Shown here: positions 1-11,454 of the stretch, piece by piece
Layout of the letters: each line of letters opens with the position of its first letter
Numbering within the stretch: position 1 is the stretch's first letter
Source: Acanthaster planci
Lineage: Eukaryota; Echinodermata; Asteroidea; Valvatida; Acanthasteridae
Length of the DNA: 64,000 nucleotides
Assembly (NCBI RefSeq): GCF_001949145.1
Contig: NW_019091394.1
Span: 1,893,330 to 1,957,329 of the forward strand
Reading direction: 5' to 3'
The notes under the pieces: model-generated
What the model saw: only the letters and a program-made list of their open reading frames with translations
The model's database searches: none
What the model was told of the DNA's origin: nothing
Translations under genes and position numbers: made by a program

Positions 1-2857
1 AGTGCAAATAACAGGCCTTAATTCAAGGCTTTCTTGTTTTCACAGGTATTCACAGGTTTATTCTGACCTCGGTCAGAATATTTGATGAGGTAGACTTGGA
101 GTGCTAAAATAAACGCGTCGGACTTTAAAGCATCTTTTATGGGGAAAAAGTCAACATACAACTGTTTTTTTTGGGGGTGTTTGTTTTGTTTTTGTTTTTG
201 TTTTTTTGGTCATGTAATACAAAGTAAGATAAATGCAACTGTCAAACTAAAACGTGCTAAAGCAAACTAAAGTAAACAACCAAATAACCAACAAAATAAG
301 AAACAGCAGCCGAGTCCGAATCAACCAGCCGGGGCTGAGACAGATAAACACGTCTTTGGGAAGTGGCTGAAGCCGCTAGCCAGCAGCTTCCATAGGCGTG
401 CGTGTTATTCTCTAGCCACAGTAGCAACCTTCGGGCGGGACACGAGGCTCATGAAGTGCGTGGACAATCAGAGAATGTATAATGGTGCTGCTCTGTTTTG
501 TAACCATGGTGTGAGAATGTTCTTCATACAGTCACGTATGCATCGCGGGCAGGCAGGAGTTACCACGGTTCTCTGGTGCTGTCGACGAATCTGCAAGTGA
601 ATGATGGATCGGCAGCTCTTAAAAAGACATCAGTAAAGATAAACCACGCCGGGCCGCATTTTTAGCCGTCTCGCTGGGCCTTACCCTGCCTCGGAACGAG
701 AGGCCCCGTGGGCTTGGACGAAACTTCCCACGCATTTGTGAAAACGGTGCTACGGTGGGTACGTACAGGCGCGGGCCCGTTGGCAGTTTTGTTCAATGTG
801 CGAATGATAGCCTTAACCAGTTTCAGAAAACGCAGTTCAAGTTTGGTTGTCGGCTCTTTCCTTCATTTCGCCTAAGAAAAAAGGGTTGACTCTAAGTATA
901 GTTTAGCAGACCTGTCCATTAGCTCCTTAAACAAGAGGAAGATCAGAGGAAGAGGTCAAAACCTTGATTCAAACCTATCAACTTGGAGCAAGCAATTTTT
1001 TTTCTTTTGAAAACTGCACGATGAAATTTGTTAACCCTCCAAATATGAACCAATCTTTAATCGAATTATCAATCTCTGCTCGTGTTGATTTGTAAGAAAA
1101 TAAAATGAAGAAGACTGTAGAACAAATACACCTTGTTTTCAGCACGTGACGTTCTAGATTAGTCAAGCCGGCAAACAGTAGGTGATCGCCCGTGTTAGCG
1201 TTCAGGAGGCCAGGGGCCAAAGGTGCGGGTAAATTTGAAATTGGAAGAACAAGCGACAGATTGTGTGTGCATATCAGCATTTTTCTGTACACCGCCGTTT
1301 GAATTCATTGCTGTTTTCTGCGATTGTCATTATTTGCCTGATTTATGCCTGGCTCAGATTAATTTCCCAGTTAACAACATGTCTTTTCTGTTTCCTCCAA
1401 GTTACCGGTATACAAGAGAGTCTTTGCCGGGGCCGACAAAACTGAGAACGCGGCGCGCTCCCAACGGCCCAGCCGCGCAGGTAAACGCCATGGATTGACC
1501 GTCCCTCCGGGAAACAAAGCCACCCTCACATGACAGACGTCATCGTAGTCCTGCTGCGTCGCGCCCCGTGGTGCCTTGCCTCTGCCCGCGAAAGGCACTG
1601 ATTGAGTCCTGAATCGACACCTTTCTTTCGCCTGTCCTCATTCCTTCCTCTCTGTTATGCCCAGTCGTTTCCCTTTGGCTCTTACCTGTGTCCGGTAAGG
1701 CCCGGGTCAACTCGCCGACTCGCGGTCTGTCGTCACCGCGCGGCCCTGTGTGCTGGTCCTTCCGAGTGTAATTTGCGGCGCCCTGTGGCGGGGGATTACC
1801 AGAGATCTGTTTTAATGTGAGGCCGGGAATTATCAATGAAAGCGAGACAAATCGTCTTTAAGTCCTGCTAATGAGCACTTTTAATTGAGAACAATGCCAG
1901 GCTTATTCCAAACCTCATAAATGTAAGCCCAACTCCTCTCTGTTGCTACAAGCACGAAACCCGCAAAGGTTAAAGGAAATCTGTGTAAAGAAACACGGTC
2001 TTCACTGCTCTCTGAATTCCTCCTTCTGGAACGAACCATGACGTCCACAGAAAGTTTAAACATGGATTTACCGAATAAACGACCTCGGAAACAAATACAT
2101 GTAACTAACGAGCTAAGCTGTGTGGCTGAACTGGTATCGACTTTACTCACAATGCTCGCGGGCAATCTGAAAACAATGCTGCCTAGTTCGAAAAACAGTT
2201 CTCACTTAAATTAAAGACAAAATGAATTTATATTTATTTATATTTATTCCTCAATTGACGACCCAGATCATTTTAGAGTGGATAACATTAATAATATTTA
2301 GATCAAATTTTAATGCATAGTTCATAGACTTTTAAAAGTCTTTACAAATCTCTGAGTGCTGAATTTCATCGGGTGTGCAGTGTTGTCGGTATATTGTTTT
2401 GCACATGAATCAGCAATCGTAGTGTACATAACGTGAACCTCTGCACAAAAGAAATCCACGGTCATTAATTAAAGCAAAGGGTTAAAAGACGTTGTGAAGA
2501 CCGTCGCATGTCCACACAGTTTCCACCCATCTGAAAAAAAATCAGAGGCACGGGGCACGGTTATTTGGAAAAAAATCAAGAGTAATAGTTTAGGAAATCA
2601 CCACAAAATCTCGCAAGAAAGGGAAAAAAGTACCATCTTGCCTGAGTTTTCTTAACCGCTGAATAAAACGGACTGTCCACACTACGTATGTGAAACAAAT
2701 GTGTGTGTGCTTTACAAATGATACAGTCTCCTAAATCTGTTGTTTTGTTTTGTTTTGTTTGTTATTGGGAGGGTGTAATGTCAAGTAACTATATATAACC
2801 CCGTATTGCAACCTAACTTGCTCCTCTTCTGCCATATATGTCGCGGTTTATCTCCAG

Positions 2858-3288
2858 GATGCAGGCCAGTAAATAGGTCCAAAATTACCTGTGCGAACCA
2901 AATCACGATTTGTGCGGCTGTAAAATTCTCTGCCATTGGAGGATTTCGTGGAACGTGGACTAGCTGGTTTGTTCCTAACCAGGAGGATGGAATCTAGGAG
3001 TACAGGACTGTCAGCTTATATTTCAGCTTATAAGTGTAGGCGTCAATGTTCAAAATGGCAGTGGGCCTCGGGACTGTTTTGAGGGGTGTTTATCTCTGGG
3101 ATAAATATCTTTAAAACTCATAGGTTAAGCCGCAGAAAATTGAAAAGAAAATGAAAGATAAGGAAGTCAGCTTTAATTTGATATGTGCGCTGAACAACTG
3201 AGAAACTTGTGAGTATTTTTCGTGATTTTTTGAAGTAAGGATATTTGTCACGCTTGTCTATAGCAGTTTATTTGGTTTGCACCCTCAA
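2858..3288 (+). repeat. Dispersed repeat family R1, copy 1
   Basis: It begins with gatgcaggccagtaaat and runs through several blocks (caaatcac, gtgtaggc.tc, ttgaaaagaaaat, gctttaatttga) to gcagtttattt. The same blocks occur in the same order and orientation at 53541-53950, about 50 kb away. No terminal inverted repeats or coding capacity are seen, so the class is unknown. Confidence 0.7.
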
Positions 3289-3730
3289 GCAAGCGCCTCT
3301 CTGTTGTTAAGCTGTGCTGGAGCACATAGCTCGTCTGGCCGTGCCAACTGCAGCATAAAACGGCTATATAACCCCTCTGTTTCCTTTAGAAAAGAGAGCA
3401 CTTCACTGTACCGCAAGCGCTATACACCGCTGACAGGTTGAACCCAAAGAACAGGTTGCTCCGTCGGGTCGGTTTACCCGAGGAGGGTAAGGGAAGAAGA
3501 AAAAAACAAAACAAAACAAAACAAAAGTTCGTAAAATACTACCACTTCCGCTCGTCCGTGTCTGGGCCTCCCCGCGCACATGGCCCCAGCGGGCCCATAA
3601 CCATTTTCTGCCCCCGAACATGAACCCGAGAAAATTGCCGGTGAATGTACTGGTGGTATATCACGGGCGTTTGCGACGTGACCCATCCACATGCGATGTT
3701 TCCCTGCATGAAGGAAATAAGGGGAGATTG

Positions 3731-3780
3731 AGGTTGCAAGATTGCTTCTGCAACCTATTGTTATTACTAAGTAACAATAA
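3731..3780. other. Short hairpin followed by an inverted SOX-like palindrome
   Basis: aggttgca ... tgcaacct forms a perfect 8-bp stem with a 10-base loop (3731-3756). Directly after it, attgtta and taacaat (3757-3778) face each other around ttactaagtaa, giving an imperfect 22-bp palindrome with two opposed SOX-type cores. Function unknown. Confidence 0.4.
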
Positions 3781-5423
3781 CAGGAGAAAGGTTCTAAAAA
3801 CCTTGTGTGATATGATTTAATTAAGCGTATGAGGACAGAGGTTCTCCCAAAAGTTTATCTGATGACTCAATTGCAGCTGTAGATGTTGGGGGCGTAGCGC
3901 GCTGTAAAGCGGTTGCTTGAAGTTCAAGTCTATGTGACGTTACCTATTAGTCCAGGGCCCCGTTCTATTAAACAAAAGGAAATGAAAAATAAAATTTAAA
4001 ACAAAAGGACAAGTAAAGCAAAATGTCAGAAGTTGACAAAAATAAATTAATAGTAGAATCATCTGGGAAAAACTTAGAACGCTGCCGTGCTCGGTGTCAT
4101 ATTGCAGCCATCAGGTCTTGGTGGTGACGCACAAGTTCTGCACATGTTCATATTCCATAAGCTTCGTTATGGAGATTTAATATTTTGAGACCACGACAAT
4201 GTCACGGTGGTTTACACAGGAAAAGCAAACTGCAGTTTTGTGTGAAGGTGGGTGGGGTGCGGGGGCAGTGCGTGGTCCAAAAGTGTGTGTGGGGGGCACT
4301 AGTCATGAACGTTGCTGTCGAGGTGTAAATCCACACTTTTCTGTTCCCTTGGCGCGTTTTGAACATCAGCATCCGTGTCGTCAGAAACCGGAAACTGTTT
4401 AAAGGAAGTCTCTTTTTTAGCCTTCAACTTTTTTTTTAAACATCCATCCAGATGGTTTTTATGCGCCTCTTCCGTTTTCATTAGCGGAGTAAATTATGGT
4501 CTTTATCGAGCGTGTAATTACGGTCTGCGTGGTCGGTGGTATTATGCAGCGATCATCGAGTGATCCTGTCTGATTCGAAACTTACAAGAGTCCTGGACCC
4601 GAGGGCAAAAGAAAAATCTAATTGTTGTGGTCTACAGGCAATAGTAATAAATGCAATAACTCTGCGGGATTGTTAAAACCATACTCTTGATGAGGTTCCA
4701 TGAATGAAGGCCCTGGTGGAACATTTTAGTTTAAATAGTTTTTTTTTAATTTTAGAGACGATTTATCACACTTTAAAACTTACACAAAACAAAGATGTCC
4801 ATCTTACAACAGGAACTACACTGACGAAGACTCAAACCAGGGGCGGAGTTAGGTTTGACCCGAGGGGGCAGCGGCTAGGGGGCGTTCAAACAGGTGCATG
4901 TTACTCATTTACCCCATTTTCCTGATTTTGGCAACCAAAAGGGGGCAGGTTCGAAGCTTTTTAATCTTCTCCTGCAGATCCACCAATGTAGTAAAGATGA
5001 AATCAATGTGTCGCCGCCGTACTGAATTCGCTTTCTGTCTAGCTTGTGGGTATAACTTTTGGACTGTGAATTTCGTTTTGACTATAAAGTAAAATGACAC
5101 TGTTCACTGTGCCTTTAGATTGCCTCACAGTTATTTGTTGCGGCCGAATGCCGAAAAAAACCCATGAGATTGCTCCAAGATTGCTACAAGACCCTCATAT
5201 CAGGTCCATCCTTGGGTCTTGATATGTGACCTTAACGGCGGGACAGACGCGCGCCGTGCGCCACTCCAACCCCGTGACGTAACCTTTATCCAAAAAATTA
5301 ATCCGGGTTTAGATAAACACAGCATGCTGCGAAGGAGGCGTGGATAGGAGCCAGGAGGTGGGGGATCATGGCCGGATTATCCAGGTCTGAGAGAACCCCC
5401 TCCCCTCCACCATTATATATACA

Positions 5424-5445
5424 TCTCTCTCTCTCTCTCTCTCTC
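5424..5445 (+). repeat. (TC)11 microsatellite
   Basis: Uninterrupted TC dinucleotide run just after a TATATATA string. Pyrimidine runs of this kind occur near promoters but are also common neutral repeats. Confidence 0.9.
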
Positions 5446-6885
5446 CACACTCCGCTCCCCGCGAGTTTCTCGTCAGCACAGCCCGCGGGCACGGTATCAA
5501 ACAGCAGCGACGGGGGAAGCAGACCACGGCGAGAAGTCAACAGCTAAATACACGCTGAATAAAAAAAAAAAATCAAAAAAAAAAAAAAAAAAAGAGGAAA
5601 AAGGCCAGGCCATTGTTGGGTACCACGCGACACCATCAAACCCCTCATGTGTAATCCATTTGCCTCGCACTATGTCACCGATATCACACCGACATGCATG
5701 TGCTGCACTACTAGGTACCGTTGTCGCTCCTGGGCTTGCAGGGAAAGAAAAAAAAACACACACTCCCTCCAAGAACCGCGCAAATAAAAATAGAATCAAG
5801 TATTCATGACTTCTTGATGTCTGCAATCTTGTGGAGAAATCTCGCGCACGCATCTCGGTGTGTACGCGGCGACAGACGGGAGGTGGTGGTGAGTGGTGTA
5901 TAATGTTTCCTCACCGCGGTTCCTACTCGCACAATTACAGCGTACAAGTGCGAGTTGTGTACACGTCCGTAATTTATCGGCCCGGCAGAACTCCCAAAGC
6001 GGGACAATATAATATTGTACGTGTGGGCCTTTTCAGGGGGAAGGTTTTATTTCTTGGCTGTTTGGATAACCCTTGTTCGCTCTGCCTCTAATCGAACCGT
6101 TCTCTGAACTGGCCCGTCTGTAGTTGATACATGTGTGCATGGATACATGCTTAATCCGGTGTTCACTTTGCATTTGCCACCGACAAAAAACCCCCCAAAA
6201 AACAAAACGGTCAAAACGTGACTATCGACAGACGGGGAGATAGCGAGACTTGGGGGAGTACTTGGTAGCCTTGAAGTCTGTACTGACAGCGCGCTCCTTG
6301 GACCAGACAGAAATTCCCACTCGGCGCATAATACGAGTACTGATTGTTGGGTAGGGACCGTTTGGAGACGGCGCAGTCGGCCGTGCAGTGCCGCTATTGA
6401 GATTGGCCAACCAGGCACGGTCCTCGGTCGGGCACTGGTGCCGGGGCTGCATGCTACACTGGCTTCGGGGGGTAAGACCTGCGTCGGCTCCCGAGACGGG
6501 GGCCAAGTTTAGGCTGGCTCCCCCCCCCTCAAAAAAATCTCAAGGTAAATTTGCTGGCGTATAAAAATACCCATAAAGACCGGGTCTGCCGTCGCTGTGT
6601 TACAGTGAAATGCCGTCTTGAATGGGACCAGTGATTCGAAAACACAACTGTAAACTGCTTTATCCTAACGTTAATTGCATCTGCTCGGGGGGGGGAGGCA
6701 TATTATCTGGTGACCTGGCACGCATGGACACCTTGGCTGAACATATGCGCTAGTCGGCAGCTATATTATAGCTCCATGGCTATATACCGTCTCCACCGAG
6801 CAACATGTACCGCAGAAGTGTCGCAAGTAGCACCCAAAGCCAGGGGCCGACCCCCATCGCTGGGCTACTAACAACCCACACATGC

Positions 6886-6901
6886 AGAGAGAGAGAGAGA
6901 G
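6886..6901 (+). repeat. (AG)8 microsatellite
   Basis: Uninterrupted AG run about 700 bp upstream of the Zic ATG. Confidence 0.85.
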
Positions 6902-7350
6902 CAGCATTCGCCCCCGCGGTGTGTCGTCAAGGCTGGCCTATACACAGCAAAGGTGCCAATAACTTTACATGCTCTCATGCATCTGCCCCTGTTGGTTAGC
7001 ACGTGAGTGCATTGAGAAAACGGTGAGTGGGTGTCAGACTAATACACGGGAATGGGTACAAACGACCGCTGACTGTCTTTCACACCGATCCTCCAGAACC
7101 CCTCCTTTTTTGTTCACGTTAATGACCACAATCTACATGGCGAATAACTGTACCCCCTTTTCGTGGATGGGCTAAAGAGGGGGGGGGGACGATTGAAAAC
7201 GAGGGGGAAGGGGGCAGTGTTACCTCTTCGGAATCCCTCTACACCAGACAAGAGGGCCTTGTCGAGTGAGCCCTCGCTACAATAGACAGTGACAACCCCA
7301 GCACTGAAGTGCGAGTGATTACACGCATGCGTGGTTCCCAAATTACCTCA

Positions 7351-7425
7351 TCTCATTGGCGGAGCAGGCGTCAAGCTGTCACTCACCACAATGCTGACCA
7401 ATCATGCGGAAGGATAATTAAACCT
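7351..7425 (+). promoter_or_regulatory. Proximal upstream element of Zic: two CCAAT boxes and an A/T-rich box
   Basis: A reverse CCAAT box lies in tctcattggcgg (7351-7362) and a forward one in ctgaccaatca (7394-7404). They are about 40 bp apart in opposite orientation and followed by gcggaagg (ETS-like) and ggataattaaacc. They sit 200-250 bp upstream of the Zic ATG. NF-Y boxes at this distance are typical of CpG-rich promoters. A transcription start is not visible in the sequence, so the assignment to the Zic promoter is inference. Confidence 0.4.
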
Positions 7426-7602
7426 AATTCAGTCACGCTGGGCGCCTAACAAGCTCAGCTTTTTTCGGGGCTCCCCTGCGAAAGGGGCAACACTTTTACG
7501 TGTCGTTTTCCGGCCGAGGCCCGTCATTCGCAAGCAGGGGATCCTCCTTGGCGCATCGGGGAAGGGCCAGTCAGAACCAGACGAGATTCCTACCGAGACA
7601 CC

Positions 7603-8704
7603 ATGAGTACCGAGGCGCTGCATCCGCAATACATGGACCATTCGCTGGTGAAGAGGAGCTCGGCCTTGCGCTTCGTGGACGTGGGCCCACATCAGAACTA
7701 CAACGGCATGCCGAGCTTCGGCCTGCCGCCGCACGCCCACCACGGTCACGGCGGAGAGACGCTGGGCTCGGAGTCCAATATGCCCCCGCTCAACATGAAT
7801 CCGTACGGGATGCCCGATACCTCGCACATGGGGGGCCTCAAGCTGAGCCCCCAGCACTCTCACATGGGGGAGGCCTCCATCGTGTCCTCGCAGGCCAACT
7901 ACGGATCGCAGTCCAACGGCTACGCCCCCCACTCGCACGCCCACGGCCACCCGGGGGTTGGGGGATACCCCAGCCAGCCCTTCGCCACGGGCCGGGACTT
8001 TCTGCTGCGGCGGGAACCGCTGCCGGGCTCTGGGATGCACCCTCCGCTGGGAGGCCTCTCCTCCCACGAGTCGTCCTACACGTCCAACCCGGCCGCAGCC
8101 GGCCACGGCATGTTCCCCGGCGGCGGCTCCCTGCACCACTCGGCCGACAACTCGGCCGCCCACGTCATCTTCCCGGGTCTCCACGACCAGCCGGGCCCGC
8201 ACGGGGGCGGCATGAACAGCCAGATGCGGCTGGGCCTGCCTACCGACATGCGAGCTGACCAGTTCAACCCCATGGCCGGGCCCCGCAACGATTACCTCAC
8301 CTCCCCGCAACTCCACAACCACATGAACATGAACCTGGGCCCCCACCACGGCCACGCCGCCTTCTTCCGCTACATGCGCCAGCCCATCAAGCAGGAGCTC
8401 TCCTGCCTCTGGATCGAGCAGGACCAGCCCGAACCCCGGAAACCATGCAATAAAACTTTCACCACCATGCACGAGATTGTGACCCACATCACCGTGGAGC
8501 ACGTCGGGGGGCCCGAGCAGACCAACCACACCTGCTTCTGGCAGAACTGCTCGCGGGACCAGAAACCGTTCAAGGCGAAATATAAACTAGTGAACCATAT
8601 CCGAGTCCACACGGGGGAAAAACCCTTCCCCTGCCCCTTCCCTGGCTGTGGCAAGGTCTTCGCACGCTCGGAGAACCTCAAGATTCACAAGCGCACGCAC
8701 ACAG
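7603..8704 (+). CDS. Zic: Zic zinc-finger transcription factor, exon 1 (residues 1-367 plus first base of codon 368)
   Basis: This exon encodes the N-terminal two thirds of a Zic-family nuclear C2H2 transcription factor, which in animals acts in neural, dorsal mesoderm and left-right patterning and binds GC-rich GLI-like sites. Seen: His/Gly/Met-rich N-terminus; ZOC motif (GRDFLLRRE) at about 130-138; the conserved [12 protein letters not shown] stretch just before the fingers (255-266). Finger 1 is the atypical Zic type (C268, W270, C282, H295, H300) with a long Cys-Cys spacing. Finger 2 uses C311, C316, H332, H336; finger 3 uses C344, C349, H362, H366, with a TGEKPF linker. The ATG at 7603 follows acacc, a fair Kozak context, and is the first start in frame with the whole domain. 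The exon ends at codon 368 position 1, directly followed by the donor gtaaat at 8705; reading on gives a stop within two codons. Very GC-rich, so long shadow frames lie on both strands. Confidence 0.97.
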
Positions 8705-10571
8705 GTAAATAATCAAACACACCTTTGGGTTTCGAATAGTACATTTTCATGGCAGGTTTGACTTCAGTTATCACACCAATTTATGCCTGATACTAATTTT
8801 GTAAAGGCTGTTTTATTTTGAATAGGCACCTTTCTAAATGCATTTGAAGTGTGAAGGTTTCATGTACACTAAACGAGCGTTTCTACATTCCAAGACAGTC
8901 GTCTCGTGAGAAATGAATTTTAAACTTCAACCTCCATCAACGATCCCCAAGGTTTTTTTAAATTCAAGGTCCTTTGTTTCGAGGCTGCAGCTTTGAAACT
9001 CTGTTTTAGTTTCACTTTCTCTCCCTAATCCAAACCACACGGATTTCTACACCAAGCCAAATTGACCCAAACGAGGATCGTAATATGGTTCTGATGTACT
9101 CGTACGTATAGGCCTATTATGTATATCAGAACTATAATAACTTGTCAACAAGACGGTTGGATTTGCATGACGAGAGAACTTTTCACTTCACCCACTACTG
9201 CATGTACACAACATTCCTGCACAATGCAATCGACTGTGCACTACAATAATAAACAACAGACACTAATCAAAAACACGTAAAAAACTATTTCTATCATTGC
9301 TTTTATCTGTTGCCATTAAAACCACTCCTGGATGGAGCACAGAGCACCATGTGCTTTCAAGGAACTTCCACGACGAAAGAAAATGCTAGTAGCAGGCCTA
9401 CACATTTAAAAATTGCCAATGTAAACAATCACAACTTTGGCAATTGGCTCTTGGGCATGCTCGGCGTAACTACAAAGCCCACGTCACGCCCAATCGAGGC
9501 AGAGCCCCAGAAATGATAAATCGGATTTTCAATTAGAGGAAAGGAGACGCATTTCATATCATGCATGGCGTAATAACATGATACGGGACCCCGGAGCCAA
9601 GAGTTTCCATTGTCAGACTTGTTTTGCCCTTTCGTGTTCTCTCCATCTCGCTGGCCTTTCTCTACTCTGGGTCTGTTATGAGATTGTTTTGAGGGCGTAA
9701 TCGAGAGTGTACGGCCCCGCCGTCACCAGACTGCCGCTGGTTCAGTGGTAGGCGGGGGTCCCGCTGAGCCCAGAGTGCAACGCGAAATGTCACATTGTCT
9801 GTTGTTTCTCCAGCCTCGTGCTGCACAAAATGGTGGACCCCTTGTGCTTTTTTTCGTCGTCTTTCCGTTTTTTCCCCTTTTTTTTCACCCGCCCTCCGTT
9901 TCTTTGAAAACGCAGCATTATCGAAATGAGGGAGAATTGTCGCACGGTCGGTCGAGTGGAAACTCGATTCAATAATTTAGCCAGGATTACCGAGAAGCGT
10001 CGAATTCTCCTAAACCCTGCCTCCATTTACTATAAACTCTTTCATTTCTCGCCATTATCAAAATCATCAACGAAATATGTTAACGTAGATATTAAATTCT
10101 CTTAGTCCTTGACTTTTTTTTACACATTTTCTGTGACTTTCTTCCTCGGAAAGTGTTTTCAGGAATTCAGCTCCAGTTGTCACTAACAGTAACAGTGAAA
10201 AATGCAACAGCGTGGGCCAGCCGCTTTTTTCCCGGTAAAAATTTCGATAATCCATTCAGACACGGTTGGCTGTACCCTGAGGCTCCCCGCGCTTGTGTAA
10301 TCGCTGTTCCCGCGGGACATCGCTGGTCGATGAATTGGGCAACCGTCCTCTAGCCCTTTTGTTCCTTCTTTTCGCAGCCGTTCGCTTCTTTAATATCATC
10401 AGAACTTCCACTGTCATTGCCAGCCACGTCCCTCTTTATCTTAGCAACAGTCTCACTTGCAGGTTCTGTGGAGTTCTTCCCTGTCAACCTGGAACTCTCT
10501 TTTCCCCGATATTGCAGCTTTTTTTGGTCTGTTCAAAGCACCGTGGATTTTTTCTCCCCGCCAGTGTCTCA

Positions 10572-10626
10572 CGTACCCGAGTTAACTCGTATCCTGGTCA
10601 ACTCGTACCCCAGTCAACTCGTACCC
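10572..10626 (+). repeat. 16-bp minisatellite, 3.4 units (forward)
   Basis: Three 16-base units of the form cgtaccc.agt.aact plus a partial fourth, within the Zic intron. The reverse complement of the same unit forms a longer array 0.69 kb downstream. Confidence 0.85.
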
Positions 10627-11313
10627 TCTATGAAAACACACGCATTTGTGACCCAAACAAATTACGAGTGTTTTCTTCCTTTTTACCCCAAACGGATTAC
10701 AATAAATTGTCTCGCTTTTATACCCCAAATTGACTATGATAATGTTTCTTCTCCGGTTTTCTCGCATTTTGGACGATGTCAGATGCTAGGGACGTTTATT
10801 CATCTTTTATCATAAAAATGGTGAAACTCGCAAGTAGCATGAAGCAGCGTGTCGAACATGGCAAGATCATGTCGAGACGTTTCTCGCGGTAAATGATTGC
10901 AACCCATCACGTTGCTTAATTGATCAACATCCCCTCTCCCCGAACAGAACCGACTGAAGTATTAATTCACTGTTCTCAATCAGAGTTTGACTTCTTTGAA
11001 GGCATCACAAACATGGTAGGCGTATTTCAAAACCCTAGCAAGGGATAGGGCATGTAGCAAGTTCATTTATTCAAAAATGGACCAAGACGTTGACTGGAGA
11101 GGGACTTAGCGTGCGAGCTGCGGACCATCTGTGTTCAAGGGGGGGGCTGCAGGCAGACGCCATTTATGTCCCACTTCCTAAACATGGTGGGAATTTTTCA
11201 ACGAAATCTGACAGGTAAAAGGAACTTTATACGTACGTTTGTGTTCAATAAATGCGAACATCAAAACCCATTTTATGCTCGGCATATTATTCTCTGCTGA
11301 CAGGGCCTTGGGA

Positions 11314-11454
11314 GTACGAGTTGACTCGGGTACGAGCCAACCTGGGTACGAGTTAATTCGGGTGCGAGTTGACCTGTGTACGAGTTGACTTCGGTGCATA
11401 TTGTGGGTACGAGTTGACCGGAGTACGAGTATAAACCCGGGTAGAAGTTGACCC
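11314..11454 (-). repeat. 16-bp minisatellite, about 9 units (inverted)
   Basis: Units of the form gtacgagttgactcgg repeat from 11314; the first five are 16 bases each, followed by one shortened and some diverged units. This is the inverse of the array at 10572-10626, so the two arrays could pair within the Zic pre-mRNA. Confidence 0.85.

Larger units (their letters stand above)
1..5400. other. Intergenic, upstream of Zic
   Basis: No supported gene. Contents: low-complexity T/G tract at 163-208; a TTTTG microsatellite near 2740-2762; a segment at about 1820-1900 with homeodomain-type (ctaatgag, ttttaattga) and SOX-type (gaacaatg) words; a dispersed repeat copy at 2858-3288; a TATA-like ctatataa at 3364-3371 with no gene attached; and a hairpin plus palindrome at 3731-3780. 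The many short open frames run on both strands with no shared domain and look random. Confidence 0.5.
5401..7350 (+). other. Zic 5' flank / possible leader region
   Basis: No coding region. It holds a TATATATA string (5414-5421) directly before a (TC)11 run (5424-5445), then a GC-rich patch (5446-5550) and a long A tract with one interruption (about 5561-5593). Other contents are a purine run (AG)8 at 6886-6901, a ctatata string near 6779-6785 and G runs near 6687 and 7175. Either TATA-like string could mark the start of a spliced leader, but nothing in the sequence decides this. Confidence 0.35.

Noticed and set aside
3364-3371. ctatataa as a promoter TATA box
   Set aside because: Good consensus, but no gene, CpG patch or splice donor follows; chance occurrence in AT-rich DNA is likely.
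3885-3960. Possible tRNA gene (ggcgtagc followed by gaagttcaagtc)
   Set aside because: Box-like words are present but I could not draw acceptor, D and anticodon stems around them.
5561-5593. A tract as the poly(A) tail of a retroposed gene
   Set aside because: The sequence before it has no coding content and no target duplication was seen; a low-complexity tract suffices.
7500-8258. 252-codon + strand frame overlapping Zic exon 1
   Set aside because: Arg/Pro/Gly-rich second-frame shadow of the Zic coding sequence.
7429-8529. 366-codon open frame on the minus strand across Zic exon 1
   Set aside because: It is antisense to a highly GC-rich, codon-biased coding exon; the product is Val/Gly/His-rich without any domain, a compositional shadow.
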